From the NCBI GenBank assembly GCA_946407715.1, contig CAMJPH010000037.1, positions 1 through 22,155 of the forward strand: a DNA stretch of 22,155 nt. The letters run 5' to 3'. The notes beneath the pieces are model-generated. The model ran no database searches, was not told the origin of the DNA, and saw only the letters and a list, made by a program, of their open reading frames with translations. Source of the stretch: an uncultured Bacteroidales bacterium (lineage in GTDB: Bacteria; Bacteroidota; Bacteroidia; Bacteroidales; WCHB1-69). Shown one piece after another: positions 1-7,540 of this stretch. Numbering within the stretch: position 1 is the stretch's first letter; each line of letters starts with the position of its first letter. A program made the translations under genes and the position numbers.

Positions 1-1
1 C

Positions 2-145
2 AATCTCGTTCAAGCTGGTGGCCTGAATGATAGAGGTCAACCGTACAGGTCGAATTCTTTTGGACAATATGGCATTTTTGATTTGGCTCTACGACATTAC
101 TATGTGATACGGACTGCCCGTGCAGATCCACATCCGTCAGTTTGA
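2..145 (+). CDS. 3' end of an unrecognised gene, cut by the window edge
   Basis: The frame is open from the window edge to a TGA at 143-145 and gives 47 residues rich in aromatic and basic amino acids, with a tail reading RTARADPHPSV. I do not recognise the family. It ends one codon before the sequence that becomes a histidine-kinase tail in the same reading frame, so the boundary at about 146 may be a recombination or insertion junction. The open frame could also be chance. The minus strand over 1-95 is open too. Confidence 0.25.
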   Translation, partial: NLVQAGGLNDRGQPYRSNSFGQYGIFDLALRHYYVIRTARADPHPSV

Positions 146-343
146 CTGGGGGAGAGACGGGTGGGCGGCGGTCCGATTCCGCCAGCAGTCGAGGAGCGCA
201 TCTTTATCCCGTTTTTTACCACCAAGAAGGAGGGTTCCGGCATCGGACTGAGCATCTCCCGTCAGATCATGCGGCTTTCGGGCGGCACCCTCACGCTGCG
301 GACGCGCCCGAATACCACGTTTGTGATGACGTTCGGAGGGTGA
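146..343 (+). pseudogene. Sensor histidine kinase remnant (C-terminal ATPase part only)
   Basis: The translation from 161 carries the end of a HATPase_c domain. IPPAVEERIFIPFFTTK is the F-box region, GSGIGLSISRQIM is the G2 ATP-lid box, and GGTLTL is the usual last strand before the stop at 341-343. The N box, the DxGxG G1 box, the dimerisation domain and all sensor parts are missing. In place of a normal G1 box the frame reads RRVGGGPIPP and then meets a stop at 143-145. A GTG at 161 could serve as a start, but about 60 residues cannot form a working kinase. I read this as a truncated fragment left by rearrangement, or possibly as an assembly join. Its stop lies 2 bp from the stop of the convergent HAD fragment. 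Confidence 0.75.
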
Positions 344-345
344 CA

Positions 346-435
346 TTACAATTCATAATTCATAATTTCCTCCAGCTCCCCAATGTCATCCACCAGGAAG
401 TCGGCGCCGGCGGCGAGGAGGTCTTCGCGGGAACC
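346..435 (-). pseudogene. HAD-family phosphatase remnant (C-terminal ~29 residues)
   Basis: The minus strand reads SREDLLAAGADFLVDDIGEL and then EEIMNYEL before a TAA at 346-348. The GAD-f-vDdi-eL pattern is the typical C-terminus of phosphoglycolate-phosphatase-like HAD hydrolases. An in-frame stop at 436-438 closes the frame upstream, so the catalytic DxD, Thr/Ser and Lys motifs are absent. The last residues are encoded by a 7-bp tandem repeat. It is too short to function and is probably one half of a preserved convergent gene junction whose other half is the kinase tail. Confidence 0.6.
350..367. repeat. 7-bp tandem repeat AATTCAT x 2.5
   Basis: Two full copies of AATTCAT (350-356 and 357-363) are followed by a partial AATTT. 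The repeat encodes part of the C-terminal MNYEL of the HAD fragment on the minus strand. Comparable 7-8 bp repeats lie at 12971-13014 and 17240-17265, also at gene 3' ends. Confidence 0.7.
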
Positions 436-452
436 TCATCTTTATTCCTTAA

Positions 453-1322
453 TTATTGTCTTTCATTGTCTTTCTTTGCCTCATCGCGGATATGCACATC
501 CATCTGGTTGAACGGAATTTCCAAACCTTCTTTGCGGAATGCGTTGTAAATTCCTTCGTTGAGCGAATAGAGGGTGCTCCAGTAGTTTTCAGGAAGTGTC
601 CAGGCGTAGAGTCGCATGTTGAGTGAACTCTCCCCGAAATTCTCCAATGTGGCGAACGGAGCTTTTGGCTCATTCAGCACCAACGGGTTTTCAGCAGCGA
701 CACGCAGCATCACTTCCTTGGCTTTCTCCACCGACATGCCGTAGGCAAGTCCCACGTCGATGGCCACGCGCCGTTGCGGCAGGTTGAAGTGGTTGACTAA
801 CGATTTGGTGGCCAATTCGGTGTTCGGAACGATAATCTTGCGGGCATCGTACGTGCGCAAGGTGGTGTTGAAAATCTGGATGCTCTCCACAAAGCCAGCA
901 TACGGCCCTTGTTCAATGTAATCGCCTACTTTGAATGGCTTGAGCAACAAGATGATAACTCCTCCGGCGAAATTCTGTAGAGTGCCTTGCAAGCCCATGC
1001 CTATGGCAACACCTGCCGCACCTAAAATGGCGATGAATGAGGTCATCTGAATGCCCATGATACCCATCGCGGTGATTACGAGCAACACCTTCAGAAGGAT
1101 GTCAATCAGCGAGTGCAGGAACTCTTGCAGCGATGGGTCAACCTTATGCCGGTCGTATGCTCGCTTCATCACCCGGTTCAGCAGGTTAATGAGCTTCCAG
1201 CCCACAAACAACACGAGGGCCGCTACAATTAGTTTCGGCACATACTGGAACACTACGTCGTTCAAGAACTGCTTCGCACCCGATGCGAAAGATTCCCAAG
1301 TGGTTGCATTTGTTTTTTCCAT
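453..1322 (-). CDS. mscS: MscS-family small-conductance mechanosensitive channel
   Basis: This 289-residue inner-membrane channel opens under membrane tension to release solutes in hypo-osmotic shock. Three membrane segments are visible: about residues 25-48, about 70-92, and the pore-lining helix at about 95-125. The pore helix shows the Gly/Ala packing of the family (AAGVAIGMGLQGTLQNFAGG) and is followed by LLLKPFKVGDYIE, the start of the beta domain. The C-terminal cytoplasmic alpha/beta part ends with EIPFNQMDVHI, the typical MscS end. The length matches E. coli MscS (286 aa), so this is a minimal channel without extra sensor domains. The ATG at 1320-1322 leaves a normal short N-terminus before the first membrane helix. 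It is intact although surrounded by gene remnants, and no partner gene is apparent. Confidence 0.95.
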   Translation of the reverse strand: MEKTNATTWESFASGAKQFLNDVVFQYVPKLIVAALVLFVGWKLINLLNRVMKRAYDRHKVDPSLQEFLHSLIDILLKVLLVITAMGIMGIQMTSFIAILGAAGVAIGMGLQGTLQNFAGGVIILLLKPFKVGDYIEQGPYAGFVESIQIFNTTLRTYDARKIIVPNTELATKSLVNHFNLPQRRVAIDVGLAYGMSVEKAKEVMLRVAAENPLVLNEPKAPFATLENFGESSLNMRLYAWTLPENYWSTLYSLNEGIYNAFRKEGLEIPFNQMDVHIRDEAKKDNERQ

Positions 1323-1473
1323 ATTTATTTGATGTTTGTTTACGATTTATGGTTTACGATGCTAAAAATCAAAAGTCCAACCTTAATATACCGTGTATTT
1401 CACTCCTGCACATCACAGCGGCTGTCAATAATGTCATCGCACATCTTATCATGGCTCATCCATAGTTTCGTTG

Positions 1474-1828
1474 CTAAATATATAGTTGTCGCTTTTCACT
1501 TTTGTGAGTTGGATGATAGTGTTTTTCGGGTTTGTCGGAGGCATAATAAATTCTCACGGTCGGCGTGTGCCAGTGCCACTCTCTCATGGACGATGATCTT
1601 GCTTTCCAGATATTTCTTCCTGTGTATCGACTTGAATAGCCAGACAGCCAGTACAATCAGTAGGTTTGTTACAATTAGTTCTGTGTAATTCATCGTCATC
1701 GCTAAACCATTGATAACCGAAATGCCGACAACAACGAACAGATAGGTCATCTCGCGGATTGGCACTGGTTCCGTCCGATAGCGAATCATGCCGAGAATGT
1801 CAAACAAATCCAAATCATGCTGTATCAT
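1474..1828 (-). pseudogene. DUF4956 membrane protein remnant with N-terminal loss and internal deletion
   Basis: The longest open part is 110 residues. It starts DLFDILGMIRYRTEPVPIRE and continues with two membrane helices and IVHERVALAHADRE, a good match to the core of DUF4956, whose members often lie beside CotH or polyphosphate-polymerase (VTC-like) genes. Family members run about 200-230 residues, and the N-terminal membrane helices are missing here. After ALAHAD the frame runs out of register (stop near 1496), while the -1 frame resumes with PTVRIYYASDKPEKHYHP and stops at 1474-1476. That resembles the family C-terminal strand. The join around 1555-1566 therefore looks like an internal deletion of roughly 30 codons plus a frame change. 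It is almost certainly non-functional. Confidence 0.7.
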
Positions 1829-2037
1829 TTTCCCGAAGATTTAATTTTATAGTTCTGATTCGTTAATTTATTGATATGTCTTATTTTACTCTTAAAACGG
1901 TTGTGTTTCAGATTGTTGTTGGCAAGAGGCCTCCCAAGACAGTATTTGCTTAATCCTTTCTGTTGTACGCGGGCATTGCGAAGCAAGTTTTTGAACTTGG
2001 ATGGCAACGAACCGTCTTGTTTCACCTTAATAATCAC
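1825..2037 (-). CDS. Short basic open frame of unknown function (doubtful)
   Basis: This is a 70-residue frame rich in Lys, Arg and Asn, starting MIIKVKQDGSLPSKFKNLL. Its stop overlaps the ATG of the DUF4956 remnant by 4 nt (ATGA). The frame is open further upstream to about 2109 without another ATG, so it may be the tail of a broken gene running into the 3' end of the preceding one. I recognise no domain, signal peptide or membrane segment. In a decaying region it could be a remnant or simply non-coding. Confidence 0.2.
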   Translation of the reverse strand: MIIKVKQDGSLPSKFKNLLRNARVQQKGLSKYCLGRPLANNNLKHNRFKSKIRHINKLTNQNYKIKSSGK

Positions 2038-2066
2038 TAAATTGGAAACCTCAGCATCACAGTTGC

Positions 2067-2513
2067 TTATATGGTTATGAAAAGCGATGCCGTATATGCT
2101 CCAAAGTGTCTATCACTTGCGGATATGTTTGTATTCACTGATAGACAATAAGTTGCCTTTTCATTGTAGTTCGGCTGACGTTTTTTTGCGCCATCGTTGT
2201 TGTGCTCGATTTTATGTATGTAGTAGGCATTATTATAAGCGTCATACACCACTTCGCGCACCACATGGTCGTTGGTATCGTACTCATAAGTACACTGTGC
2301 CGTCATACACGACGAGCTGTGTTCGATCTCTTCGCTTTTGCTTCCTTTGGCATCATATTTAGTGACATGATCCAGATAAATGGTTCCTTTTACCGGATTT
2401 TCCCACATGTTCACAACCATATTCTTCCGTAGCTCCTTCTTTTCGATGTTTCGTCCAAAAGAAACTGATAAACAGAATATTATACAGCTCAATAATAAGA
2501 TTATCTTTTTCAT
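2067..2513 (-). CDS. Small secreted protein, possibly DUF3836-like
   Basis: The 148-residue product starts with a clear signal peptide (MKKIILLLSCIIFCLSVSFG), so it is probably periplasmic or surface-exposed. The mature part has repeating short beta-type segments of the form Y.YD...VVREV.YD, like small Bacteroidota secreted proteins of the DUF3836 type. This assignment is only by pattern. After HNNDG the sequence loses this character at an A7 run (2184-2190 region), and the last 35 residues look unlike the rest. A frameshift or altered C-terminus is possible. No TAnnTTTG promoter is evident upstream. Confidence 0.5.
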   Translation of the reverse strand: MKKIILLLSCIIFCLSVSFGRNIEKKELRKNMVVNMWENPVKGTIYLDHVTKYDAKGSKSEEIEHSSSCMTAQCTYEYDTNDHVVREVVYDAYNNAYYIHKIEHNNDGAKKRQPNYNEKATYCLSVNTNISASDRHFGAYTASLFITI

Positions 2514-2584
2514 TTATACGTTTGTGTTTTTTTTTTCTTTCGAAAATCAATTTGTCGTATGACGTTTGATTTATGCCTTTGGAG

Positions 2585-2988
2585 TTATCTGTGCCTTCCT
2601 TTTCTCATCATCGTCATCGCCTCACGGCCTGACATCACCCTTATTGTGTCCGAAAGCCAGTAAAACTGATTGGATTCCGGAACAGAAATGGAGAGGGAGA
2701 CGATGGACGGGATTTCGTTCTCATCTTCGCTGAAGATGAAGTCGGTGTGGTCAACCGGCGATAGTTTTTGGAAAGCAAAGATCCTTTCAATACCCGTACG
2801 CACATTGTCGTAGGGGCTAAAATGGTGTCGGTTTCCAAGTTGAAATAGTCATCAGGGCGCAACATTTTGTAAACGGTTCTTTCGATGACACCGGTTTCGC
2901 CGGGTCCCTCGCCTGTGTTGCAGGCTGCCAACATGGACAAAAATAGTGCCAGCAGGAAAAGGCGGATTGTCGGTTTGAAGAGCTTCAT
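2585..2988 (-). pseudogene. Small lipoprotein gene with a 1-nt frameshift
   Basis: The natural start is the ATG at 2986-2988. It gives MKLFKPTIRLFLLALFLSML followed by the lipobox LAAC, a type II signal peptide for an envelope lipoprotein. The reading continues as YKMLRPDDYFNLETDTILAP and then leaves frame at a run of four G (about 2812-2815 on the plus strand). The neighbouring frame continues plausibly from YDNVRTGIERIFAFQKLSP to a TAA at 2585-2587. Adding one C to the C4 run on the coding strand restores a 134-residue protein. The family is not recognised. A longer upstream extension to 3162 is ignored because it would precede the signal peptide and the promoter. This is either a recent inactivation, a phase-variable tract or a sequencing indel. 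Confidence 0.65.
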
Positions 2989-3012
2989 ATTTTGGTATTT
3001 AAAATAAGGGTG

Positions 3013-3020
3013 CAAAGATA
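3013..3020 (-). promoter_or_regulatory. Bacteroidota -7 box TATCTTTG for the frameshifted lipoprotein
   Basis: The minus strand reads TATCTTTG, a match to TAnnTTTG, 24 nt before the ATG at 2988. This supports the ATG at 2988 over the upstream one. Confidence 0.55.
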
Positions 3021-3348
3021 ATAAATTTGAAAAAGTGTATGGGTGTTTTGTCAGAGAATAGGTTTGCGAATGAGGTTGATACGGAGTGGGAGAGGCAGCT
3101 GGTGTCCCCAAGCGAGGAGGCGTAATGATAAGGTAGAATGAACATTTTATAAATAGCAACAAATTAGCAAGGTGTCAGCATCGTGCTTTCACACCAATAA
3201 ATATATGTTGACTCTAATAATAAGTATATTGTGTTGAATATCATCTGTTTGTAGATGGATGCTTTTATTTTTCAATATATACTTCTTGACTGTGATATCC
3301 TCATATACAAAATCCTCACACTATGATATGTGTTTCATAATCAGGTGT

Positions 3349-4173
3349 TCATGCTGTTCTTACTTCTTTATATGTTACTACTTTTCCTATACGTTCCAAA
3401 AACATTTGTAATCTTTTTCCATTTCCTTTCCGGCGTGTTTCGTGACGAAATATTGCCTCATCTACATATCGGTGAAAAAGCGATGCTGATACATAGTGGT
3501 ACACCCCTGATACCATTCGTTTCACCTGTAGCCAAAAACCATCCGCAATGCTCTCCCTTCCTGTGTCAGGAACGTAAGGGTCCTCCGTATGATATTTCTC
3601 CAATTCGCTCTCCAACAACGTTTGGGAACATATCTGTTTGTCTGAATAAATGCGACTTTCGGCACGGACGTACTGTCGAATTCGAAGATGCAGATGGTAC
3701 GGATGGACTACCATTCGTGCCTGTTGATGATCACATTGGTTTTCTTGTTCATGTTTTACGCTTATCGGTATTTCTTCTGGTTTTTCTTCGCTCTCATCCT
3801 TTAAAAGAATCCTGATTTTCTGTAGCATATACTACGCGGTTTTCTGCGTCACACCAAGTTCCCTGGCTAAATGACACGAAGAAATGCCTTTCTTGCTGTT
3901 ACAAATTAGATGAATTGCGATGAACCATAAAAGTAGCGACACCTTTGTGTTTTGAAATACTGTTCCCACTAAGACGCTAAATGTCCTTTTGCAATCTTTA
4001 CAGATATAACGCCCGTCCTTTTTGTGATAGACTTTCTTGCAACCGCAGTAAGGACATGTTATGTTCCCATGCCAGCGAAATTCCGCAAGAAATTCTCGAC
4101 AACTCTTTTCTGTCCTAAACTGGGCAACAAGTGCTGTGATTGATCCAAAATCTTTCAAAAATTTCATTTTCAT
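3349..4173 (-). pseudogene. IS1595-type (ISXO2-like) transposase, inactivated
   Basis: The first part, from the ATG at 4171-4173, carries the zinc ribbon of this family (CPYCGCKKVY...YICKDCKRTFSV) and continues to REL-GVTQKTA. There a TAG at 3832-3834 replaces the Trp expected in the conserved QKTAW. The same frame then resumes YMLQKIRILLKDE. The C-terminal half is recognisable: IRQYVRAESRIYSDK, FWLQVKRMVSGVYHYVS, RYVDEAIFRH and VVTYKEV. Between LKDE and IRQYV only about 30 residues remain where the family has roughly 75, so the segment with the first catalytic Asp appears deleted. The usual TN-IE-FW motif is degraded to RESIADGFW. I found no convincing terminal inverted repeats, so the element ends are not placed. 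Confidence 0.85.
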
Positions 4174-4216
4174 AAGTGATAAATTTTAATTTATATTTTG
4201 TTAAAAATGATACTGG

Positions 4217-4224
4217 CAAAAATA
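4217..4224 (-). promoter_or_regulatory. -7 box TATTTTTG upstream of the transposase remnant
   Basis: TATTTTTG on the minus strand lies 43 nt before the transposase ATG. It matches TAnnTTTG. No clear -33 element was found. Confidence 0.35.
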
Positions 4225-4927
4225 CAAAATCAAACAATATGTTTAACATGAAAAACAAAAAAAATTATTTCTCATTAATTCAAGTAGTTGTGATGTGACC
4301 ATAAGATGAATTATGAATAGCTGGCGGTGCTTCGCAGGTTGTTTTCGGTTGAGATGTCAAAGCAAAATATGGAATAGTTAAATAAAAGTGATATTAACAA
4401 ATCTAAATGGATAATCTATTCACCCTCAAGACTTCAATAGGTAACTGTTGACTGAAAATTATTCATAAAATACTGAGAACAAAGATGTTAAAAATCGAAA
4501 AAATTTTCTTCCAATATATACAAGATGACAATAGCTTTCCATGTTGAACAATTACACTTCTTCTTCTCTCCGGACTCTTCCAAGAACTCCAAACTGATTT
4601 TTTTTTCGAACTTTTTGTGAAAAGCCCCGATTTTTCTATTCTCAGGAGGAAATAAATTGTTTTTACCCCCGTATGGCGTTTCAATAGTGTTCCTCTTGTC
4701 GTTTATCTTTCTTCCAACACCTGATCTACTTTGTTCGATAACCATAAACACACAACTAAACTACAACGCCAGCTGTCACCACTTCCTTTTCGTGCAATCC
4801 GTACAGACTATCTCATCTTCCACGAAATCTTGATGCTCACTCGGATGAAAATAAGAAGTGTCAGGCAAGGAGTGTCTCGTAATAATTACGTTTCAGAAAA
4901 AAACTTCCGACTCATCCAAGAAAATCG
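4225..4927. other. AT-rich stretch of about 700 bp without a convincing gene
   Basis: This stretch is AT-rich with homopolymer runs. The only open frames of note are on the minus strand (about 4463-4751). They are Lys-rich, overlap each other in two frames, and show no promoter, signal peptide or domain. A sequence AATTATGAAT near 4310 resembles the AATTCAT repeat at 350-367. I see no tRNA, terminator or repeat array here. It probably represents decayed DNA next to the dead insertion sequence. Confidence 0.5.
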
Positions 4928-4935
4928 TATCTTTG
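4928..4935 (+). promoter_or_regulatory. -7 box TATCTTTG for the lipoprotein-barrel-protease operon
   Basis: TATCTTTGCCGC matches the TAnnTTTG consensus and lies 23 nt before the ATG at 4959. It is the only good promoter upstream of the four-gene run and indicates that the true start is 4959 rather than an upstream ATG. Confidence 0.6.
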
Positions 4936-4958
4936 CCGCTCAAAATCAAAAAAAGAAT

Positions 4959-5099
4959 ATGAAAAAAATTATTGCATTTGGACTATTGTTATTTGGTTCC
5001 ATTTTGATTTTTTCGGCTTGTGACACCCAGCACCGTTGCGCCGCTTACGGTCACTATTCTTACAATATGCCGGTCGAAAATCCGGATAACATGAACTAA
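4959..5099 (+). CDS. Very small lipoprotein (46 residues)
   Basis: The product starts MKKIIAFGLLLFGSILIFSAC, a type II signal peptide with lipobox FSAC. The mature peptide is only about 26 residues with one further Cys (DTQHRCAAYGHYSYNM...). The same frame is open upstream to 4731, but the promoter box at 4928-4935 and the signal peptide place the start at 4959. It lies 12 nt upstream of the barrel gene and probably shares its transcript. Short Bacteroidota lipoproteins with a CAAYGHY-like segment are familiar, but I know of no assigned function. It would be tethered to an envelope membrane after lipidation of the Cys. Confidence 0.7.
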   Translation: MKKIIAFGLLLFGSILIFSACDTQHRCAAYGHYSYNMPVENPDNMN

Positions 5100-5111
5100 C
5101 TCTCGCCTTCC

Positions 5112-5879
5112 ATGTGCGAAATGCGTTTTGGACGGCATGTCATTCGAAAGTTCCTGCTAACCTTGCTGTTAGCGGGTGCTTTTGTCTTATCGTACGCCCA
5201 GAATGTCGGAGAGTTTCACCACGATGTGACAACCAAGGAGTGGAACTTCCAGATTCTTGCACATACGGCAGGTTTCGGTGTCGGATTCCAGCACGGGCGA
5301 ACCCCTGACCTCTACAACAAACATTTCTGGGAGTTACAGCTGATGACCAACAGGCACCCTAAATCTGTGCGGTCTATCAACGCAATCTACGAAAACGTGC
5401 GCCCAATCCGCTACGGGCAGCTTTACTCGCTGTTCTTCCTGCAATGCGGTTACGGATACCAGCGCACCCTCCACCTGAAACCTTATTGGGGCGGTGTGCA
5501 GGTCAGCTACAACCTCTCTGCAGGTCCTGCCCTCGGCTTCGGCATCCCTAACTATGTGGAAATACTTAACTACAACACAGGCTTTTCGGAAATCGTACGT
5601 TACAACCCTGACAAACACAACCTTAACAATATCCTCGGCGGCGCCCAAATGTTTTCCGGCATTATGGAAACAATCGTGCGTCCCGGCTTCTACGCCAAGA
5701 CTGGTCTTAATTTCGATTTTGCCAAAAATGATTACAAACTGCTGTCCCTTGAAGTGGGAGTGCAAATTCAAATGGTATTCCCTTTCATCCAGCAGATGGC
5801 CTTCAATCCTGCCAAGAAATTTTACCTTACAGGCTACTTGACTTTCAATTTCGGCAAGAGAAAAGGTCTTCACGGTTAA
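5112..5879 (+). CDS. Outer-membrane beta-barrel protein, conserved Bacteroidota type
   Basis: The 255-residue product has a signal peptide (RKFLLTLLLAGAFVLSYAQ). The mature part is built of alternating polar and aromatic strands, e.g. WNFQILAHTAGFGVGFQHG, HFWELQLM, GQLYSLFFLQCGYGYQRTL, YWGGVQVSYNLSAGPALGFG, FYAKTGLNFDF and KKFYLTGYLTFNFG. This is the pattern of an 8- to 12-strand outer-membrane barrel. It ends shortly after the last strand with a charged tail. The ATG at 5112 and the one at 5121 are both possible, and the latter gives a more usual signal peptide. Spacing is 12 nt to the lipoprotein upstream and 14 nt to the protease downstream, so co-transcription is likely. The specific function is unknown. 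Confidence 0.75.
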   Translation: MCEMRFGRHVIRKFLLTLLLAGAFVLSYAQNVGEFHHDVTTKEWNFQILAHTAGFGVGFQHGRTPDLYNKHFWELQLMTNRHPKSVRSINAIYENVRPIRYGQLYSLFFLQCGYGYQRTLHLKPYWGGVQVSYNLSAGPALGFGIPNYVEILNYNTGFSEIVRYNPDKHNLNNILGGAQMFSGIMETIVRPGFYAKTGLNFDFAKNDYKLLSLEVGVQIQMVFPFIQQMAFNPAKKFYLTGYLTFNFGKRKGLHG

Positions 5880-5893
5880 TTTTATACAGAATT

Positions 5894-7537
5894 ATGAAGA
5901 AAACAATTGTTCCCATCCTTTGTTTCGCTTTTTTGGGGCTTTTTACAGACATTTCTGCCCAAAATGATTTCGAAATCGTCAAAAATGTTGATATTTTCAT
6001 TAGCGTGCTCAACGAGCTGAATGACAAATATGCTGATGAGATTTCCCCTGGCGAACTCACCCAGACTGCAATTAAGGCTATGCTCTTGAGCCTTGACCCT
6101 TATACTGTATATTACCCTGAGTCAGAGATTGAAAGTTACCGTATGAGGAACACCAGCGAATCCGGCGATGTGGATGTTACCCTGCAAAACATTAACAAAC
6201 AGCTGGTAATCACGGATATGATACAGGATGGCCCTTCTGCGAATGCAGGCTTGCGTGTCGGTGACCGCATCTTGAGCGTCAACGGCCAATCGTCAGAAAA
6301 ACGTGACATTGATGCTGTCAACCTCGCTATGCGTGGGCAACCAGGCACTTCCTACACGGTGGAAGTCTTCCGTCCGACTGATAACAAGAATCTGACTTTC
6401 AAGGTGAAACGCGAGAAAGTGAAGCAACCTAATATTCCATATTCAGGTCTTCTCGGCGACAAGGTGGGGTACATCAAACTCAACCAATTCCTTGAAAAAG
6501 CTGGTAGTGAGGTGTTTGAAGCGTTCAATAAGCTGAAGGACGAAGGAATGGCGTACCTGATTCTTGATCTTCGCGACAACGGTGGAGGACTGTTAGGCGA
6601 AGCCGTCAATATCATTGATATCTTTGTGGGTAAGGATGTTACTGTTGTTGAAACAAAAGGGAAAATCGCCGAAATGAACCGCATCTACAAAACACAAAAT
6701 GTTGCCGCTGACGCAGATATACCTATTGTGGTATTAGTGAACGAGCATAGTGCCTCCGCTTCCGAAATCGTTTCCGGAACACTTCAGGATCTTGACCGCG
6801 CCGTTATTGTGGGAAAGAAATCCTTCGGCAAAGGTTTGGTGCAGAAAGTATATCCTATGGATTATAATACCAGCATGAAAATTACTGTGTCGAAATACTA
6901 CATTCCCAGCGGACGTTGCGTGCAAAATATTGAATATTTCGACCGCGATACCACTAAAGGTGGGTACAAAATTCCTGATTCATTAGCTGTTGCATACAAA
7001 ACAAAAAATGGCAGAACGGTCTATGACAAAGGCGGTGTGGAGCCTGATGTGGCCGTTCCGGAAGAGGTCGTCCCAGACATCCTGACCGCTCTGATTGAGA
7101 ATCAGGCTATCTTTGATTTTGCCAATGATTATCGCGCCAAACACGACTCCATCGTAGATGCTGACAAGTTTGTTGTTGATGATCGTCTCTACAACGAGTT
7201 CCTGAAATTCCTCAATACGAACAAATATATCTACACCACATCCATGGAAAAAAAGTTAGAGGATTTGAAATCTGTCGCTGAAAAGGAAAATTCATTTCTT
7301 GGTATCCAAACAGCCTATAACCAACTGAAAACACAGTTGGAAAATCTCAAAACGCAGGATTTGACCACCTACAAGGCCGAAATCGTTCGCGCCCTGACAC
7401 AAGAAATTGTCTCGCGTTACTACTACAGTACAGGCAAATTAATCAACAGCCTGCACCACGATAGTTACATCGATGCTGCAAAATCAGTGCTGCTCAATGC
7501 TAACCGTTACAAATCTATCCTTTCCCCGAAGAAATAA
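5894..7537 (+). CDS. S41-family C-terminal processing peptidase with PDZ domain
   Basis: This 547-residue serine protease has a signal peptide (MKKTIVPILCFAFLGLFTDI, then SAQ) and should act in the periplasm. It trims or degrades envelope proteins by recognising their C-termini. An N-terminal helical region (SLDPYTVYYP at about 66-75) leads into a PDZ domain at about 93-175 (DGPSANAGLRVGDRILSVNG). The protease core has YIKLNQF and LILDLRDNGGG. The catalytic Ser is S288 within HSASASE and the catalytic Lys is K313 within SFGKG, with the 25-residue spacing of the Ser/Lys dyad of the family. A helical C-terminal extension (about 400-547) is typical of Bacteroidota members. It sits between a barrel and a polysaccharide ligase-like gene, with only 3 nt to the latter. 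Confidence 0.95.
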   Translation: MKKTIVPILCFAFLGLFTDISAQNDFEIVKNVDIFISVLNELNDKYADEISPGELTQTAIKAMLLSLDPYTVYYPESEIESYRMRNTSESGDVDVTLQNINKQLVITDMIQDGPSANAGLRVGDRILSVNGQSSEKRDIDAVNLAMRGQPGTSYTVEVFRPTDNKNLTFKVKREKVKQPNIPYSGLLGDKVGYIKLNQFLEKAGSEVFEAFNKLKDEGMAYLILDLRDNGGGLLGEAVNIIDIFVGKDVTVVETKGKIAEMNRIYKTQNVAADADIPIVVLVNEHSASASEIVSGTLQDLDRAVIVGKKSFGKGLVQKVYPMDYNTSMKITVSKYYIPSGRCVQNIEYFDRDTTKGGYKIPDSLAVAYKTKNGRTVYDKGGVEPDVAVPEEVVPDILTALIENQAIFDFANDYRAKHDSIVDADKFVVDDRLYNEFLKFLNTNKYIYTTSMEKKLEDLKSVAEKENSFLGIQTAYNQLKTQLENLKTQDLTTYKAEIVRALTQEIVSRYYYSTGKLINSLHHDSYIDAAKSVLLNANRYKSILSPKK

Positions 7538-7540
7538 GGC

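Noticed and set aside
2988..3162. Upstream extension of the frameshifted lipoprotein
   Set aside because: It would place 58 residues before a normal lipoprotein signal peptide and run through the promoter box at 3013-3020.
3165..3348. Possible right terminal repeat or target site of the IS1595-type element
   Set aside because: I compared both flanks of the transposase remnant and found no inverted repeat pair that I could support.
4463..4751. Two overlapping minus-strand open frames of 73 and 87 residues
   Set aside because: They are Lys/Ser-rich translations of AT-rich DNA, overlap in different frames, and have no promoter box or recognisable motif.
5334..5873. 179-residue minus-strand frame opposite the barrel gene
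   Set aside because: It lies wholly within a well-supported barrel gene and has no features of its own.
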